Below the pieces are notes generated by a model. It made no database searches, was not told where the DNA came from, and saw only the letters and a program-made list of their open reading frames with translations. The translations under genes and the position numbers were made by a program. 64,000 nucleotides of DNA from Anaeramoeba flamelloides (lineage: Eukaryota; Metamonada; Anaeramoebidae), in contig JANTQA010000047.1 of the NCBI GenBank assembly GCA_027625915.1, forward strand, positions 19,592,001-19,656,000. Direction: 5' to 3'. Below, in pieces: positions 1 through 12,193 of this stretch; positions within the stretch are counted from its first letter, which is position 1, and each line of letters starts with the position of its first letter.

Positions 1-475
1 AATGAAAATTAATAAATTTTCTCTTTATTTCTTAAATTGAAAAAAAACGCCGTTAGTTTTTCCAGAATTTAAAAGAATTGAGTAAGATCAAAGATTTTTC
101 TCTATTCTTTTGAATTTTGGAAAAGCGCCGTTAGGTTTTCTTGAGTTTTCTGTTTTATTTGTGAATTGTTCTAGACTTTAGTTAGGTTTTTTTGAGGTTT
201 TCTATTTTATTTCTGAAGTGTTCTAGGTTTTTTTTTGAGTGTTTCTATTTATTAGAAAATCAATAGATTTTCGTTAGGTTTTTTTTACTTTAGAAATAAA
301 CCGAAAATTTTAATAAATTTTCGGTTTATTTCTAAAGTAAAAAAAACCTAGAACACTTCACAAATAAATAGAAAACTCAAAAAAACCTAACGAAAATCGA
401 TAGATTTAACAAATAAAACAGAAAACCTCAAGAAAACCTAGGTACTCTACGGTACTCTACGGCACTCACTCTGAT
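1..475. repeat. composite hairpin repeat, copy 1
   Basis: This stretch is built from short palindromic modules. The clearest is a near-perfect inverted repeat at about 273-349, where GGTTTTTTTTACTTTAGAAA returns as its complement around a short AT loop. Other modules contain CGTTAGG, AACCTAGAACACTT and TTTTCTTGAGTTTTCTG, each also present in inverted form. It ends near 475 after repeats of GTACTCTACGG. Related copies lie at 4230-4505, 46820-47310 and 58860-59110. The left end is cut by the window edge. No reading frame is visible. Confidence 0.75.
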
Positions 476-769
476 TATTAATGGTAAATCAGTAATTTAG
501 ATGATAAAGAAAAAAAAATATTTTGGAATAGAGCAAGTTACAGATTTTTATTGCTTGAAAAAACAAAAAGAAAAATTAAAAAAAAAAAAAAAAGCAAGTT
601 AAAAAACAAAAAAAAAGGTTTTTCAAAGGTATTTGGTAAAAAATTTAAAAAAAAACCAACTGTCCATTTTTGTCAAGAACACTCAAAAAACAGACACGAT
701 CCTTTTATTTAAAATTTTGTCATTTAACTATTTCTAAGAAATCATGAAGGATTTGTTGAGAGGTAGTTG

Positions 770-975
770 CTTAGTATCTGTCTTTTTTTTCTTTTTGATC
801 AAATCTTTTTTGATCCTTCCAGTTTTTGTTTTTGTCTTTTCTTTTTATTTTCAAGTTACCCATACTGACTAGTTTCTATCCTTCCAGTATTAGTAGGTAA
901 CCACTTGATTTTTCTTCTTAGTAACTCTTCTTCCCAATAAAAGGAAAATTTAACAAGGAAAAAAATAGAAAAAAA
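770..975 (-). repeat. dispersed repeat R3, copy 1
   Basis: On the minus strand this matches 3620-3840 (minus) and 21195-21380 (plus). Shared segments include AAAATCAAGTGGTTA and an A-rich tail with AACTTGAAAATAAAAA. The minus strand has a coding look (EELLRRKIKWLPTNTGR), so it may be a scrap of a repeated protein-coding element. No family was recognised. The rest of 476-1114 is AT-rich with no other feature seen. Confidence 0.45.
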
Positions 976-1114
976 ATAAAAAAAAATTTATTTATATATT
1001 CTTGATTAAATAAAAATTATGAAAATATTTGTTTATAATTATTAATAAAATCTATAAAATGAAATAAATTATTAAAATTAAAATAATAAAATAAAATATA
1101 ATTACAACGAATAG

Positions 1115-1754
1115 ATATATTGGAAAGTTGATCACATTTTTAAAATTCAATAAAATGGGTACCTGGTTAGGAGTTATAAGTGATAATATATTGGTTTGTA
1201 TATATGATTTGATAAAAAGGGGGGTTAAGCAAACATTTACGCAGACTTCAAGTGTACAATGTCTTGAATTTTCAAATGATAATAATTTATTAATCACTAT
1301 TTGTAATGATGGAAGTGTGAATTTTTTTAAAATTCATCATAATCCAAATACAAATTATTTACGAAAGATCAAGCAAAACATTGATCCATTTTTCAAGGAT
1401 TATATTATGAAAGGAAAATATGTTTGCGGGTTTAACAAAGAAAATATTTTTATCGTTGTTTCAAGTGAAGGTTTTATTACAAAATATAAAATTAATACTA
1501 TATCTTGTGAATGCGAGAAAAAAAAATCCTATAGTTATTCAAAGAATGCTTCAATCAAAAAAGAGGATTATACAGACTCCTCTTCTGATTCTTCCACTCA
1601 ATTTGATTACGAATCAAATTTTTCTTCAAATAATGATTTAGAAATTGAATTAAACAATATCAATAAAGACGAGAACAAACATGAATCTTGGGTTATTAAC
1701 GGGGAGGGAAAGGGGGACGAGAAGAAGAATGATGAAAATAATGTTTATAATTAA
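1115..1754 (+). CDS. Atg18/WIPI-family (PROPPIN) beta-propeller, C-terminal exon
   Basis: This frame encodes the last two blades of a PROPPIN, the phosphoinositide-binding WD40-type propeller of autophagy (Atg18, WIPI). The strand pattern FLKFNKMGTWLGVISDN is followed by LEFSNDNNLLI and then GKYVCGFNKENIFIVVSSEG, which matches the family's ending (a K.ICAFG strand, then a VVCADG strand). The lipid-binding FRRG motif appears altered to IKRG. An acidic Ser/Asn-rich tail follows. The first ATG in frame is at 1155. The frame is open back to about 1101, with a possible acceptor AG at 1113-1114, so this is more likely a 3' exon than a complete gene. The other blades would lie upstream, perhaps outside the window. 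A truncated pseudogene is the alternative. Confidence 0.6.
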
Positions 1755-2557
1755 TATATAATATTATAAAATATTATTGATAATACAATATCCAAATATA
1801 TTTATTACTGTAAAATATAATATAAATAAAAATCTAATTCTTTATATTCAATATAAACATTAATTAATAATAATTATCAATTGAATTATATTGCTATATA
1901 TTTTTTTTTCAAACTCAAACAATTTATTTGAGAAAATTGTAAGTAAATAATTTTTAATAAATACCTAGAAAAAAGTGATTATGTAACAAAAAAGTTTAGG
2001 ATAGTATTCTGTAGTTAATGTGGAAAGATTTTGTAAAACCATTATTAGGCAAAGTTAGGAAATTTTATGGATCTTCGAATTTGGAATTCTAAATGGGTGA
2101 AATAGAAAGAATTTTACAAATAAATTATACTTTAGAAATGTTATTAAAAGTTATTTAAGAACACTTGAACTAATTTTTTAACAACGTTATTAATCTCATA
2201 AATTTCAAAAGACAGCTTGTCTCAATTGTTAATTTCTTTCAACACATAATTTGGTTCTTTGAACAAAATTATTAGTTCAAATAGAGTTCAAAAAAAAGTT
2301 CATCCTTTAAAGTGTACTGTTTGTAAATAGAATGAATTCCATTTCGTTATTAAAAACAATGCCAAAATCTAAACATGGTTTTTTGTTTTTGTTGGATTGA
2401 AATCAATCCTATTTTTTTAAAAATATAATTTAATTTTTTTGTCTCTTTTTTTTTGAAGAAAAAGAGAGAAGAGATCATTAATAAAAGAATTTTAGAAAGG
2501 TGAAAAAAAGAAAATACAAATCTAGGAAAAAAAAAAAATAAAAATTTTTTTTTATAG
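1755..2557. other. AT-rich intergenic DNA
   Basis: No gene or clear repeat is visible. The last part, 2440-2557, is rich in T and A and could be an intron ending in TTTATAG at 2551-2557. Confidence 0.5.
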
Positions 2558-2757
2558 CTACATCAAGTCAACAAATTTTTGAGGAATGTTCAAAATCAAT
2601 CATTGTTAAGAACACCAAGTGCGTTTCGGTTTTTTTTTATGAGTTTTTTCGAGAATTGGCTGACAAACGGGAAACATATGGGAGAAAAGATCTCATTGAA
2701 AAGTTGGACGATCTAGTTTTTCGCTGTAATATTTATTTAAATTTTTGTCTCCAATGA
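2558..2757 (+). CDS. possible internal or terminal exon, unknown protein
   Basis: After a T-rich stretch ending TTTATAG there is an open frame of about 65 codons that ends in TGA at 2755-2757. Its composition is coding-like, with varied amino acids and helical segments such as VSVFFYEFFRELADKRETYG and RKDLIEKLDDLVF. It has no ATG near its start, so it would be an exon joined to something upstream. A possible donor (GTAATA, about 2725) could join it in phase to an acceptor at about 2895 (TTTTTAG), giving DDLVF-RFRRVRSRVH. The protein was not recognised and the exon could belong to a decayed gene. Confidence 0.35.
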
Positions 2758-3031
2758 TAAAAATGTATAATTTAACTTTAATGTTTTCAATAATTCAGTT
2801 GTTAAAAAAAGATCCTTTCAAGTAAAATATCTTCAAAGTATCATTAAAATATAACAAATTATTTGTTTTTTTTTATTATTTGTTTTTGTTTTTAGTTTCG
2901 ACGAGTAAGATCCAGAGTTCATATAATAAATAGTATTAGTATTGTTTCATTTGTTCAACAGCCCCCTTGTTATTTTTTTTTTTCGTTTTGGATCCCCTTC
3001 CAGACTCAACATATTGATATTTTACTAGCAC

Positions 3032-3078
3032 TAAGATGATATTAATCGTCGTTCCTTGAAATCCACAATATCATCTTA
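3032..3078. repeat. small perfect inverted repeat
   Basis: TAAGATGATATT at 3032-3043 is repeated as its exact complement at 3067-3078, with 23 bases between. It may be a relic of a short inverted-repeat element or a hairpin. No role can be assigned. Confidence 0.5.
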
Positions 3079-3619
3079 TATCACTTCAAACAATATCATT
3101 TTTTTCTCTTCGAGCGGTCCAAACTCAGATTATAACAAGTTCATTATTTCCAAAACAAATCAATAAATACCGATATAAATTCTTAATATTTGAAATTTTT
3201 TTTTTATTTTGTGGTTTCTCAATAGGTAATGTTTCAATATATCAGTAATAGCATGTAAAAAAATTTATTTTTATTTATTTTTTTTTATTATCGAAGAAAT
3301 ATATATTACACTCTAAATGCCCTTTTATTTAATTTTCCTTAAAGGTATTATAGGGTCAAAATCATAGATTAATCCATTTTTAAAGGTAAAGACATACCTA
3401 ATTTTTTTTTTTTATCATTAAAAAGAAAAATTTAAAAAATTGAAAAGGAATAAAGAAAAAAAAAAAAATTAAAAAGGGTTTATGACTAATAATTGCTCAA
3501 AAATCAAAAAAAAACAATATTTTCTTTAATTAAGAACCCCCAAAATCATACTACCGTACTTTTAGTTATTTAATTGAATTTGATAAATGATCATGAATGT
3601 TCGTTTTGGGATTGTTGTT

Positions 3620-3840
3620 TTATTGTTGTTATTTTTTTTTTTTCTTTGATCTCATTGGCTTTAAACTTTTTAGATAATTTTTTGTGTTTTCTGTTTCTTT
3701 TTTCTTTTCATGTTACTCATCTGGTAGTATTTAAATATCTCAGTATTAATAAATAACCACTTAATCTTTTTCAGTTGTAACACTTGTTCTCTATATAAAG
3801 AAGATTCAGTCATGGAAAAAATGCAAAAAAAAATAAAACA
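3620..3840 (-). repeat. dispersed repeat R3, copy 2
   Basis: The minus strand matches the copy at 21195-21380 best. Both start with GCATTTTTTCCATG, then a TTCTTTATAT segment, then AAGATTAAGTG and a lysine-rich A-rich stretch. The third copy is at 770-975. The frames are broken in all three, so this is a relic of an unidentified repeated element. Confidence 0.45.
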
Positions 3841-3992
3841 AACAATTTTTTATTTTTTAATATGACTTTGAAGAATTTTTTCTTCAAAGGATCTTTTTCT
3901 CACAACTTAATTCTTGAAAAAAATGAAGTTGAATGTTAATTTGAATCTATAAAAGTAAAACCTTTATTTAAAATTCAACAAACACACACACT

Positions 3993-4009
3993 ATGCCATA
4001 CAAGTTTCG
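3993..4009 (+). other. possible orphan first exon
   Basis: ATGCCATACAAGTTTCG is followed directly by a strong donor, GTAAGT, and preceded by a C/A-rich leader (CAACAAACACACACACT) that looks like a 5' UTR. It would encode MPYKF plus two bases of the next codon. No second exon was found before the LINE relic at 4505-5100, so this may be a gene start cut off by repeat insertion, or chance. Confidence 0.2.
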
Positions 4010-4229
4010 GTAAGTCTCTATTTCCTCTTTTATTCCCCTTTTATTAGACTAGTTGATTAAAAATATTTGAAAACAATCAAATATAAAAAATATAAATAAC
4101 TGGTGTTCTTAATAGTTGCTAGTTTTGAAAATTCCTCTGTAAATTTCTTGACTTGATAGAGCAAAAATTTTTATTTTTTTTTTTATTTTTTTAAATTTAA
4201 GTGAGATTTAAAATTCCTCTTATTTATGT

Positions 4230-4505
4230 TAGGTTTTTTTTTAATTTGAGAAATAAATAGAAAATTGCATAAATTTTAGGTTTATATACAGAATTAATAA
4301 TAAAAAAACCAACGTTAGGTTTTCTTGAGTTTTCTATTTATTCGAAAATCGATAGATTTTATAAATAAAACAGAAAACCTCAAGAAAACTACCGTGAAAT
4401 TTTCCAGGGTTTAAAAGTATTGTTTAAAATCAAATAGATTTTACTCTATTTTTTTAAATTATGGAAAATCTTGGCGATACTTGATGGAACTCTACGGAAC
4501 TCTAA
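4230..4505. repeat. composite hairpin repeat, copy 2
   Basis: It shares the modules GTTAGGTTTTCTTGAGTTTTC, ATAGATTTT and the GGAACTCTACGGAACTCTA end with copy 1. It abuts, on the 3' side, the minus-strand LINE relic at 4505-5100. Confidence 0.65.
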
Positions 4506-5100
4506 AGCACTTCCCAAATTCCTAAATTTGAATTTAGGAATTGTTTTAAAAGTTTCAAAGACATTTTTATTATCAACTAAAGCTAATAAAGCTATTGTGT
4601 CTTGTTTATAAATAATATATAAAATATTATTATTTTTTTAAATTGAAAAATTATTTGTTTTTTATTTATGTATTTAGAGAAAGGGGTAATTAAAGAAAAT
4701 TGTATTAAATAATAAAAAGAGAAGAAAAAATTTAATAAATATATATATCTATATATAAAATAATTCTATGATTTGCAGTCCAAATTAAAAACTATCCACA
4801 TCCTGAATACACAGTAAGAACAAAAACCCGATAGAAAGATTATCTATTACATATAAAAATACCACAATCGGTGATTAATAAATTGGTATTCCACGACTAT
4901 CGAAGAGTGGGGGCACTGAGTGCCCAAAATTATATATTTTTTTACTATTACAAGTATTTTTTGTTTTCACTTTATTTTTATTATTTTTTCTTCATTACCT
5001 AAAGTAATAATTATTTTTTTTTAATTCAGAAAACCAGATTTTTCGATTATTTTCATAGGCTGGGCAATACCATAGAAAGTGAAAAAACTTTGTAATTTTT
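4505..5100 (-). mobile_element. LINE 3' end relic (non-LTR retrotransposon)
   Basis: Two blocks match the LINE at 44300-45966. Block 5010-5095 encodes, on the minus strand, the end of the cysteine-rich tail (AYENNRKIW). Block 4505-4660 matches its 3' untranslated end (CCTAAATTTGAATTTAGGAA and a TAATAAAGCT segment). Between them, about 4665-5005, lies unrelated DNA including repeat R4, so the relic has taken a later insertion. It is far from full length. Confidence 0.65.
4750..4945 (-). repeat. dispersed repeat R4, copy 1
   Basis: The segment around GATTAATAAATTGGTATTCC and CACGACT..GAGTGGGGGCAC recurs in inverted orientation at 58735-58850. Both copies sit a few hundred bases from a composite hairpin repeat, in the same relative order, so R4 and the hairpins may be parts of one larger element. 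Confidence 0.6.
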
Positions 5101-5334
5101 CAAGACTTTGAAAATCTTTTCGGAAGAGATCCTATTTGATTTTTCTTAAAAAAATATTTTTAAAAAAAGCAAGAACAATTTTTATTAATGAGAAAAACAT
5201 TTTCAAAAAAAAATTATTACAGTTAAAATCAAGTGAAAAATAAAATAAAAAATAAAATCAAATAAAATTTAATAAACATATTAGAATTATTAATAAGGAT
5301 TAAAATAAATTAAAAAAATAACAATTAAACTTTA

Positions 5335-7744
5335 TTAAATGATATTTATAATTTTTTGATATTTTGCAACGATATTGTTCATACCTAATTGCTTTGCCAT
5401 CAAATATTTAAATTTCAAGTTTCTAATATTTTTCACTAATTTAACAATTTTGGGTATTTTTTTATTTTTTTGGATATCCTTTTTCGAAAGTGTTATTAGG
5501 TTGACAATTATTTCATGATTTAAAAGGCTAAATTTTTGGAAGTGTCTTAAAAAAATGAAACTTTTATCGTATAAGGTATGATGATAAATAATTGAGGCCC
5601 ATATTTTGGGTGTATCCAAATGATAGTATTTGGCCAATATCATTGCGCCTTGATAGGACATAATTTCCCTTTTCATAGTTTTAATAATTTGAGTTTTTTT
5701 TTTCAAATTGATGATTTGGATTGAAGCCATTGCTATTTGTAGATAGATTAACTCCAACAAATTATAACACTGATCCAATTTAGAATTTATTTCGCCTGTT
5801 TGAAAGGCAGCTATGGCGTCTTCTAATATTCTTGAGATGTTGAGTAATTGCTTTTGGAAATTGGAAGTATCATTTTTTTCGTTTTTATAATTTATCTTCT
5901 GTAGGGACTCAATGCAATTTTGGTAATGCAATTTCCCCACTTCCTTCATTTTGAAAAATCTTGAATACACCCAAAATTGCTTTTCTTTATCCTCTGGGTG
6001 CTTTTTTTTCATATACTTTGATAGCGCATATTCAAGATGTGTTTGCAATTCATTTTTTCTAATTTTGCCAAGCATTATTTCAAATTGTTCATGCTCCCAT
6101 AGCACATCGAATAAATAATTCAATTCGTTATAATCTGCGATCTGTCTTAACAATTCTAGCAATAAATCAAATCTGTATCTTTCCACATAGACGGGTACTC
6201 TTGTTTTAATAAAATTTAAAACCTTTCTTGATCCAGATAAACAGCAGACTAGGCCAAAGCAATAATGCGCATGGATTAATAAAAGAACTTCGGAATTTAA
6301 AGGAATTAAATTAACTTTATTTAATACAATACTAAACAACTCAAACCCTAAGATCTTTTTGTCCGTCGCCAAATTTATTAATCTAGAAAATTCAATTGTC
6401 GACCAATTCAAATTCATTTGCTTCTTGATATTTCCCGTGTTGCTATCATTGCCATCATTCTTATTCTTATTATCCCTATCCTTTTTGTTGATTGTCATTA
6501 GGTTTGTTGGCGGTAGGGGGTTGTTATTATTAATGTTGTTATTATCGTTTTTAGTCATTATTATTATAAAAATATGCTTAGCTAATATTTTTGACAAAGT
6601 CTTTTTTTCAATTTTACGATGGAACAAAAAAGATTGAATTAATTTATAATTATTAATCTCGTTGAAAAATAATAATCGTAATATCCTGGAATTGTCGAGA
6701 GTTAAAATCTTTTCAAATCCCATTCCAATTATTTCTGAAATAATGAAATTTACTAAGATAAATTTACAATAATCTTGCCCACTTTTGAGCAATTTAATTA
6801 ATTTTTCCAACAAGATCTCCCGATCAATTTTATTAATATTAAAATTTTGGTCATATTTTTTTAATTTTTTTAAAATGTCATAATCATCTGAGGAATTTTT
6901 GATCAATTCAATAAAATTTATTGTTTTGTCTTTTGCTATTAATAAACAAATCCGTGTAATAATTACATTTTTGTATTTATAATTTAATTGCTTACAAATT
7001 TCTTCTACTTGATTGATTTTTTTATTATTTAACAAGCAATCTAAAATTTTGTTTAAAATTTTTTTATTACCAAACTTTTTAAAATATTTACCCATTAATG
7101 AATAATAATAATTTGGGTTTGTTTCAATATCATTATTTCCATCATTATCTTGATTATTATTATCATTATTAATATTATTATTATTATGATTATTATTATT
7201 ATGATTATTATTATTATGATTATTATTATTATTATTATCATCATTATTATTAGGATTTTCGTTGTTGTACTCTTCATTATTAATATTGAAAAAAGAATTA
7301 TTAGATTGTATAATTTTTTTAAATTCCATTGAAGGAATGGGTATACTTTCAATTAACCATTTTGGAATTGCTAACAAACCACTTTTTTTAAAAAAAGATA
7401 ATAAAATAATTTTGGTTTTAATATCTTCAAAAAATAATTTGGAAAATTCATTAGATATTTTATTAAACCAAAAAAGGCAATAATTCAAAAGTTTAATTAT
7501 TTCAATTTCATTTAATTTATTTTTAAAAAACTGGATTTGATAAAGAAAAAAATCACCAGCAAATTTAGGGCTAGAATTATTGGCAATAAAAATAGATTGA
7601 GAGATCGTCCAAAAAATTAATTTATTTTCAAAAAGTGTTTTTTTGTTTAATTTGATGATCTTTTTTAAATTATAAAAAATTTCTTGTAAAATTATTTCAT
7701 TTATTGAAGAGAAAACATTTGATGAAGAAACTGCTGTTAAAACA

Positions 7745-7832
<88 letters not shown>

Positions 7833-10800
7833 GTGAATAAATATTTATTATTGATTTAGCATCATTAAATCTATTTTCGTTGATTAAATAATTAAGAATA
7901 TTGTTTGTATGAAATTGGTTTTGAAAAAAATTCAATCCCAAATCTCGATTTATTTTAATAATTTGAAATAATTTTGAAAAATTTTTATGAAACTTGTATT
8001 GATTTAATAATTTTAATAATTTATATTTATTAATTGAATTAGTTCTTTTTATTAAAATTTGGATAATTTGGAAAGTGAATTTACCAATCAACAAATTGTT
8101 AGTATTATTATTATTTTTATTATTTTTAAAATTTATTAAATAATTTTTTAAAAAACGTTTTGCTTTTTCGAAACAATTAACTAATGAAAATCTGAAAAAT
8201 TTAATTAAATTCAATAAATTATTTTTCGGATCTAAAATTTCAAATATTTGGATTATATTAAAAAAATTTCCTGAATTAGAAATGATTATTAAGATTTCTA
8301 ATAATTCTAAAAGATTAAATAACGGTAAATCATGATTAACAATATCATTTTCATTGCTTTTTTTGATCTCATTATTCTTGTCATTATCCTGATCATTATC
8401 CTGATCATTATCCTTCTCATTATCATGATCATTATCCTTTTCATTATCCTTCTCATTATCATTATCATTATTCTGATCCTGATCATAATCCTGATTGTTA
8501 TCATTATTAATAATAATATTTAAAAGATTTTTTTTTTTTACTTTTAAATAATCAATTAATAAATTATATTTTATACAAATGAGCCAACAAATAATACAAT
8601 CAAATTTAGAAATATTAACAAAATTGCTGGCTATTAAACAATAAAAAGGATTTTTTTTTTTTAATGATTCTAATAAAAAAATTTTACCAATATTTAAATT
8701 ATTTATATAATTATTTCCATTGTTATTAACATTCACAGATTTTTTTGTATTATTCATAAAGATTAAAGAAAAGTTATTTTGAATTAAATTATTTTTTTTA
8801 AAAAATAATTTATTAAATAATAATAAATGGGATTTATAATTTGTTTTGACAATTTTAGCATTAATTAATTTTAAATTTTTTTTGAATGAAAAATTAGAGT
8901 AATAAATATAATTAAAAAAATATTTTAAATAGTTTGTTGATATTTGTGGGAATAAATTAATAAATTCAAATTCAAATTTAATATTATATAGTTTAGAGAA
9001 TGCAAATAACAATTTATAATTCAATTTTTTTGAGACTGTTGATTTAATTACCAATTTCAAATAATTATTAAGAAATTCTTTATTTGGATTATCCGTATTA
9101 AGATTGTTACTAGTATTACGATTATTATGAAGATTAATATTATTATTGGTATTAATCGTAAAATTAGGGTTATTTGGTAAAGTAATTAATTGAAATGTTA
9201 ATTGGATTGCGTTTTTTAGTGGGTTGTTGTTGGGATTAGTTGCCTTTAAATATTGATAAATTCTTTTACAAGATTCTAAATGGATAATAAAAGAGAATGG
9301 ATTAATATTATTTAATTCAAAAAACGTTAAACAAGAAGAAACAATTTTTTTATTGAATAAATTCGTTATTCCAATAATTTCAATAATTTTTTTATGTATT
9401 GCTTTATGCTTATTAGTGAAGTCTATTTTACATTCAAAAATCCTACCTTGATTTAAATAATATGATAAATCTAATTTTTCAATTTTTTTATAATTATTTA
9501 ATATATCATTATTTTTATTATTATTTTCACTTTCATTATCATCATTTTGGGTTTTAAAATAGTCATTTGTTGTAATGATATTATTTAATATTTTATTTAA
9601 ATTAATTTTATTTTTAATATTTTTTTTAAAAAAATTATTTAAGGAAGGAATATTTCCCATTAATAGATTTAGAATTAGATTCTTATAAGGTTTGTTTTTA
9701 TGAAAAAATATTAATTTTAAAAAATCTTTTGATGAATATAATAAAAGTGTAATTATTTGAAAAAAATTCTTATAATTATCATAAAGATTAAAAATATTTA
9801 ATCTCTTTACATTTAATATTTGTTTAAGATTTTTTATAGAAGCCAAATAAAGATCACCTTTATTTTTTATATTGATAAAAGCTACAAATGATTGAAACCA
9901 TATAGATTGGAAATTTTTATCATTAAAATTTAAATTTACAGGGTTGTAATAAGAAAAAAAACTTTTTAATAAAGAGACTTTTTGTTTTTGGATACAAAAA
10001 AATATAAAAAATTGTTTAAAATTATTTGATAAGGTAATTATTTTGTTATTGTTATTGCTATTTTTATTGTTATTGTTATTGTAATTTTCATTTTCATTTT
10101 CATTTTCATTTTCATTTTCATTTTCATTTTTGTTTTTGTTTTTGTTTTTGTTTTTGTTTTTGTTTTTGTTTTCTTTCTTGTTTTGATGTTTTTCTTTTTG
10201 GTCTTCATCCTTATATTTATTATCAACGAAATTGTCTTCTTTTGATTTATTATTATTAATTTTTGGAAATAAATTATTGGTTGACACTAACCAAAATAAA
10301 TATTTTATATTATTATGATTGTTTAAAAAAAGTATAAAATCATGTTGGTTTATTTCTTTAAATAAGATTTTTTTTATATAGATTGTAGAAAGGGCAATTG
10401 ATTTTGTTAATAATAAATTAAATTGAGTGTCTTTGAAATAGTTGTTTGGTATATTTTTACACCATTTTTTGATCCCATTAAAATTACCATGTATTAAATA
10501 ATATTTAAACAATATTCGCCAATACAGTTTAGGATTTGATTGTATTTGTTTTTGAATAAATTTTGGATAATCATTGACATTCTTTATCCCAATGCTTTCA
10601 AATAAGATAAATAGATAATCAGCAAATTTGAAATTTTGATACCAAATCATTCTTTGGTAAAAATTTTCATTTTCTATTGAAGAAGGAAAAGTTAAAATGT
10701 CTTCTTTTTGGAATTTCTTTAAGATAGGATCATTTAATAAATTTTCTTTTCTCATGGTTGGTGATAGATTTTGGTTTTTAAAATTCGTTTCCCAAATTTG

Positions 10801-12157
10801 GTTAATTTTTAATTCGTTTATTAATTTGAATTGCTTTAAAAAAAATTTGTTTAAATAATTATCTTGTGGATTATTTCTTTGTAGTTGGAAATTTTCCAAA
10901 ATTTTTAAGAAATTTTTAGAATTCTTTTCCTTTTTGAAGAATTTATTTTTTTTAATAATTGGAATTAAATAATTTCTTAAACTGTTATTACTTGTAATTA
11001 ATAAAACTTGTTTTAAATCATTATAAAAATCTCTACCAGAATTGAAAACAATTTTTTTAATTATTTGTAAATCTTTGGATAATAAATTTTGATAAATAAT
11101 TCTGATGATTAATTGATTATATAAATTTAAAAAATTCAAATCATCATTTGTATTGTCATTATCGTTTATATTTGCATTATCATTATAATTGATATTTTTA
11201 TTTTCATCCTCATTTATGTTGTTATTTGTTAATTGAAAGACTTTAAATCTCGAAAACATTTCAGAAATGTTATTATTTAAAATAAAATTTGTAATTATGG
11301 GAATTAAATCTTTTTCCTTTTGTTTATGAATTAAATCCCTTTCGTCTTGAAGAATATCAAATAAAAATTTATTTTTTCTTTCATTTTTGTTCCTTAATTT
11401 TGAATGTATGGATCCTATTTCATTGTATTTTATATCCCAAACGCGAAATTGAATTAATAATTTCATTAAAATAATTTTTTCTTTTAAAAAATTTTTATTT
11501 AATGTGATTTCATAATGTTCATTATTTAGACTTTTTAAATAATATTTTTTTTTTTCCTTTTGATTATATCTATTTCTTTTCTTTTTTTTATTATCGTTAT
11601 CATGTTCATAGTTGTTTTCATTAATTTTATAAATTAAATAATTATTTAAATTTATTAAATAATTAATTGAGATTTTGATAACTTTGATAAAAAAGGGATG
11701 CGAATAATCACTCTCAGAGGATTCTGAAAGAATTTCCAATAATTTATTAAAACATGGCAAAATTAATGAGAAATTAATTTTCAAAAGTATTAATTTAAAT
11801 AATTTTAAATCTTGATCTTTTATTGATAAATCAAATAATTGTAATAAAATATTTTGATTATTCCAATTATTTAATTCGCAGATCTTAAATACAATTTCTG
11901 GATCATATATCCTTGAAAAATTTTCAAGGATCGAGTTTTTTGTTTGATTAGAAACTAACAATGAGATTTTGTTTTTTTTTAAAAAACTTATTCTGTAAGT
12001 TTTTGAAAAGATCGGTAAATAATTTTTAATTTTCAGTAATTTATTTTTATTGTTGTTGTTATTGTTGTTGTTGAAAATGTTGTTGTTGTTGTTGTTGTTT
12101 TTATTATTGTCGTTGTTTTTATTGTTGTTGTTGTTATTATTGTTGTTGTTGAAAATT

Positions 12158-12193
<36 letters not shown>

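Noticed and set aside
4750-4945. R4 as a LINE endonuclease start (an SWNTNLL-like reading)
   Set aside because: The match is a few residues long with stops around it, too little to support.
7150-7332. Frames made almost only of Ile or Leu opposite or beside poly-Asn tracts
   Set aside because: They are shadows of trinucleotide repeats inside the spatacsin homologue.
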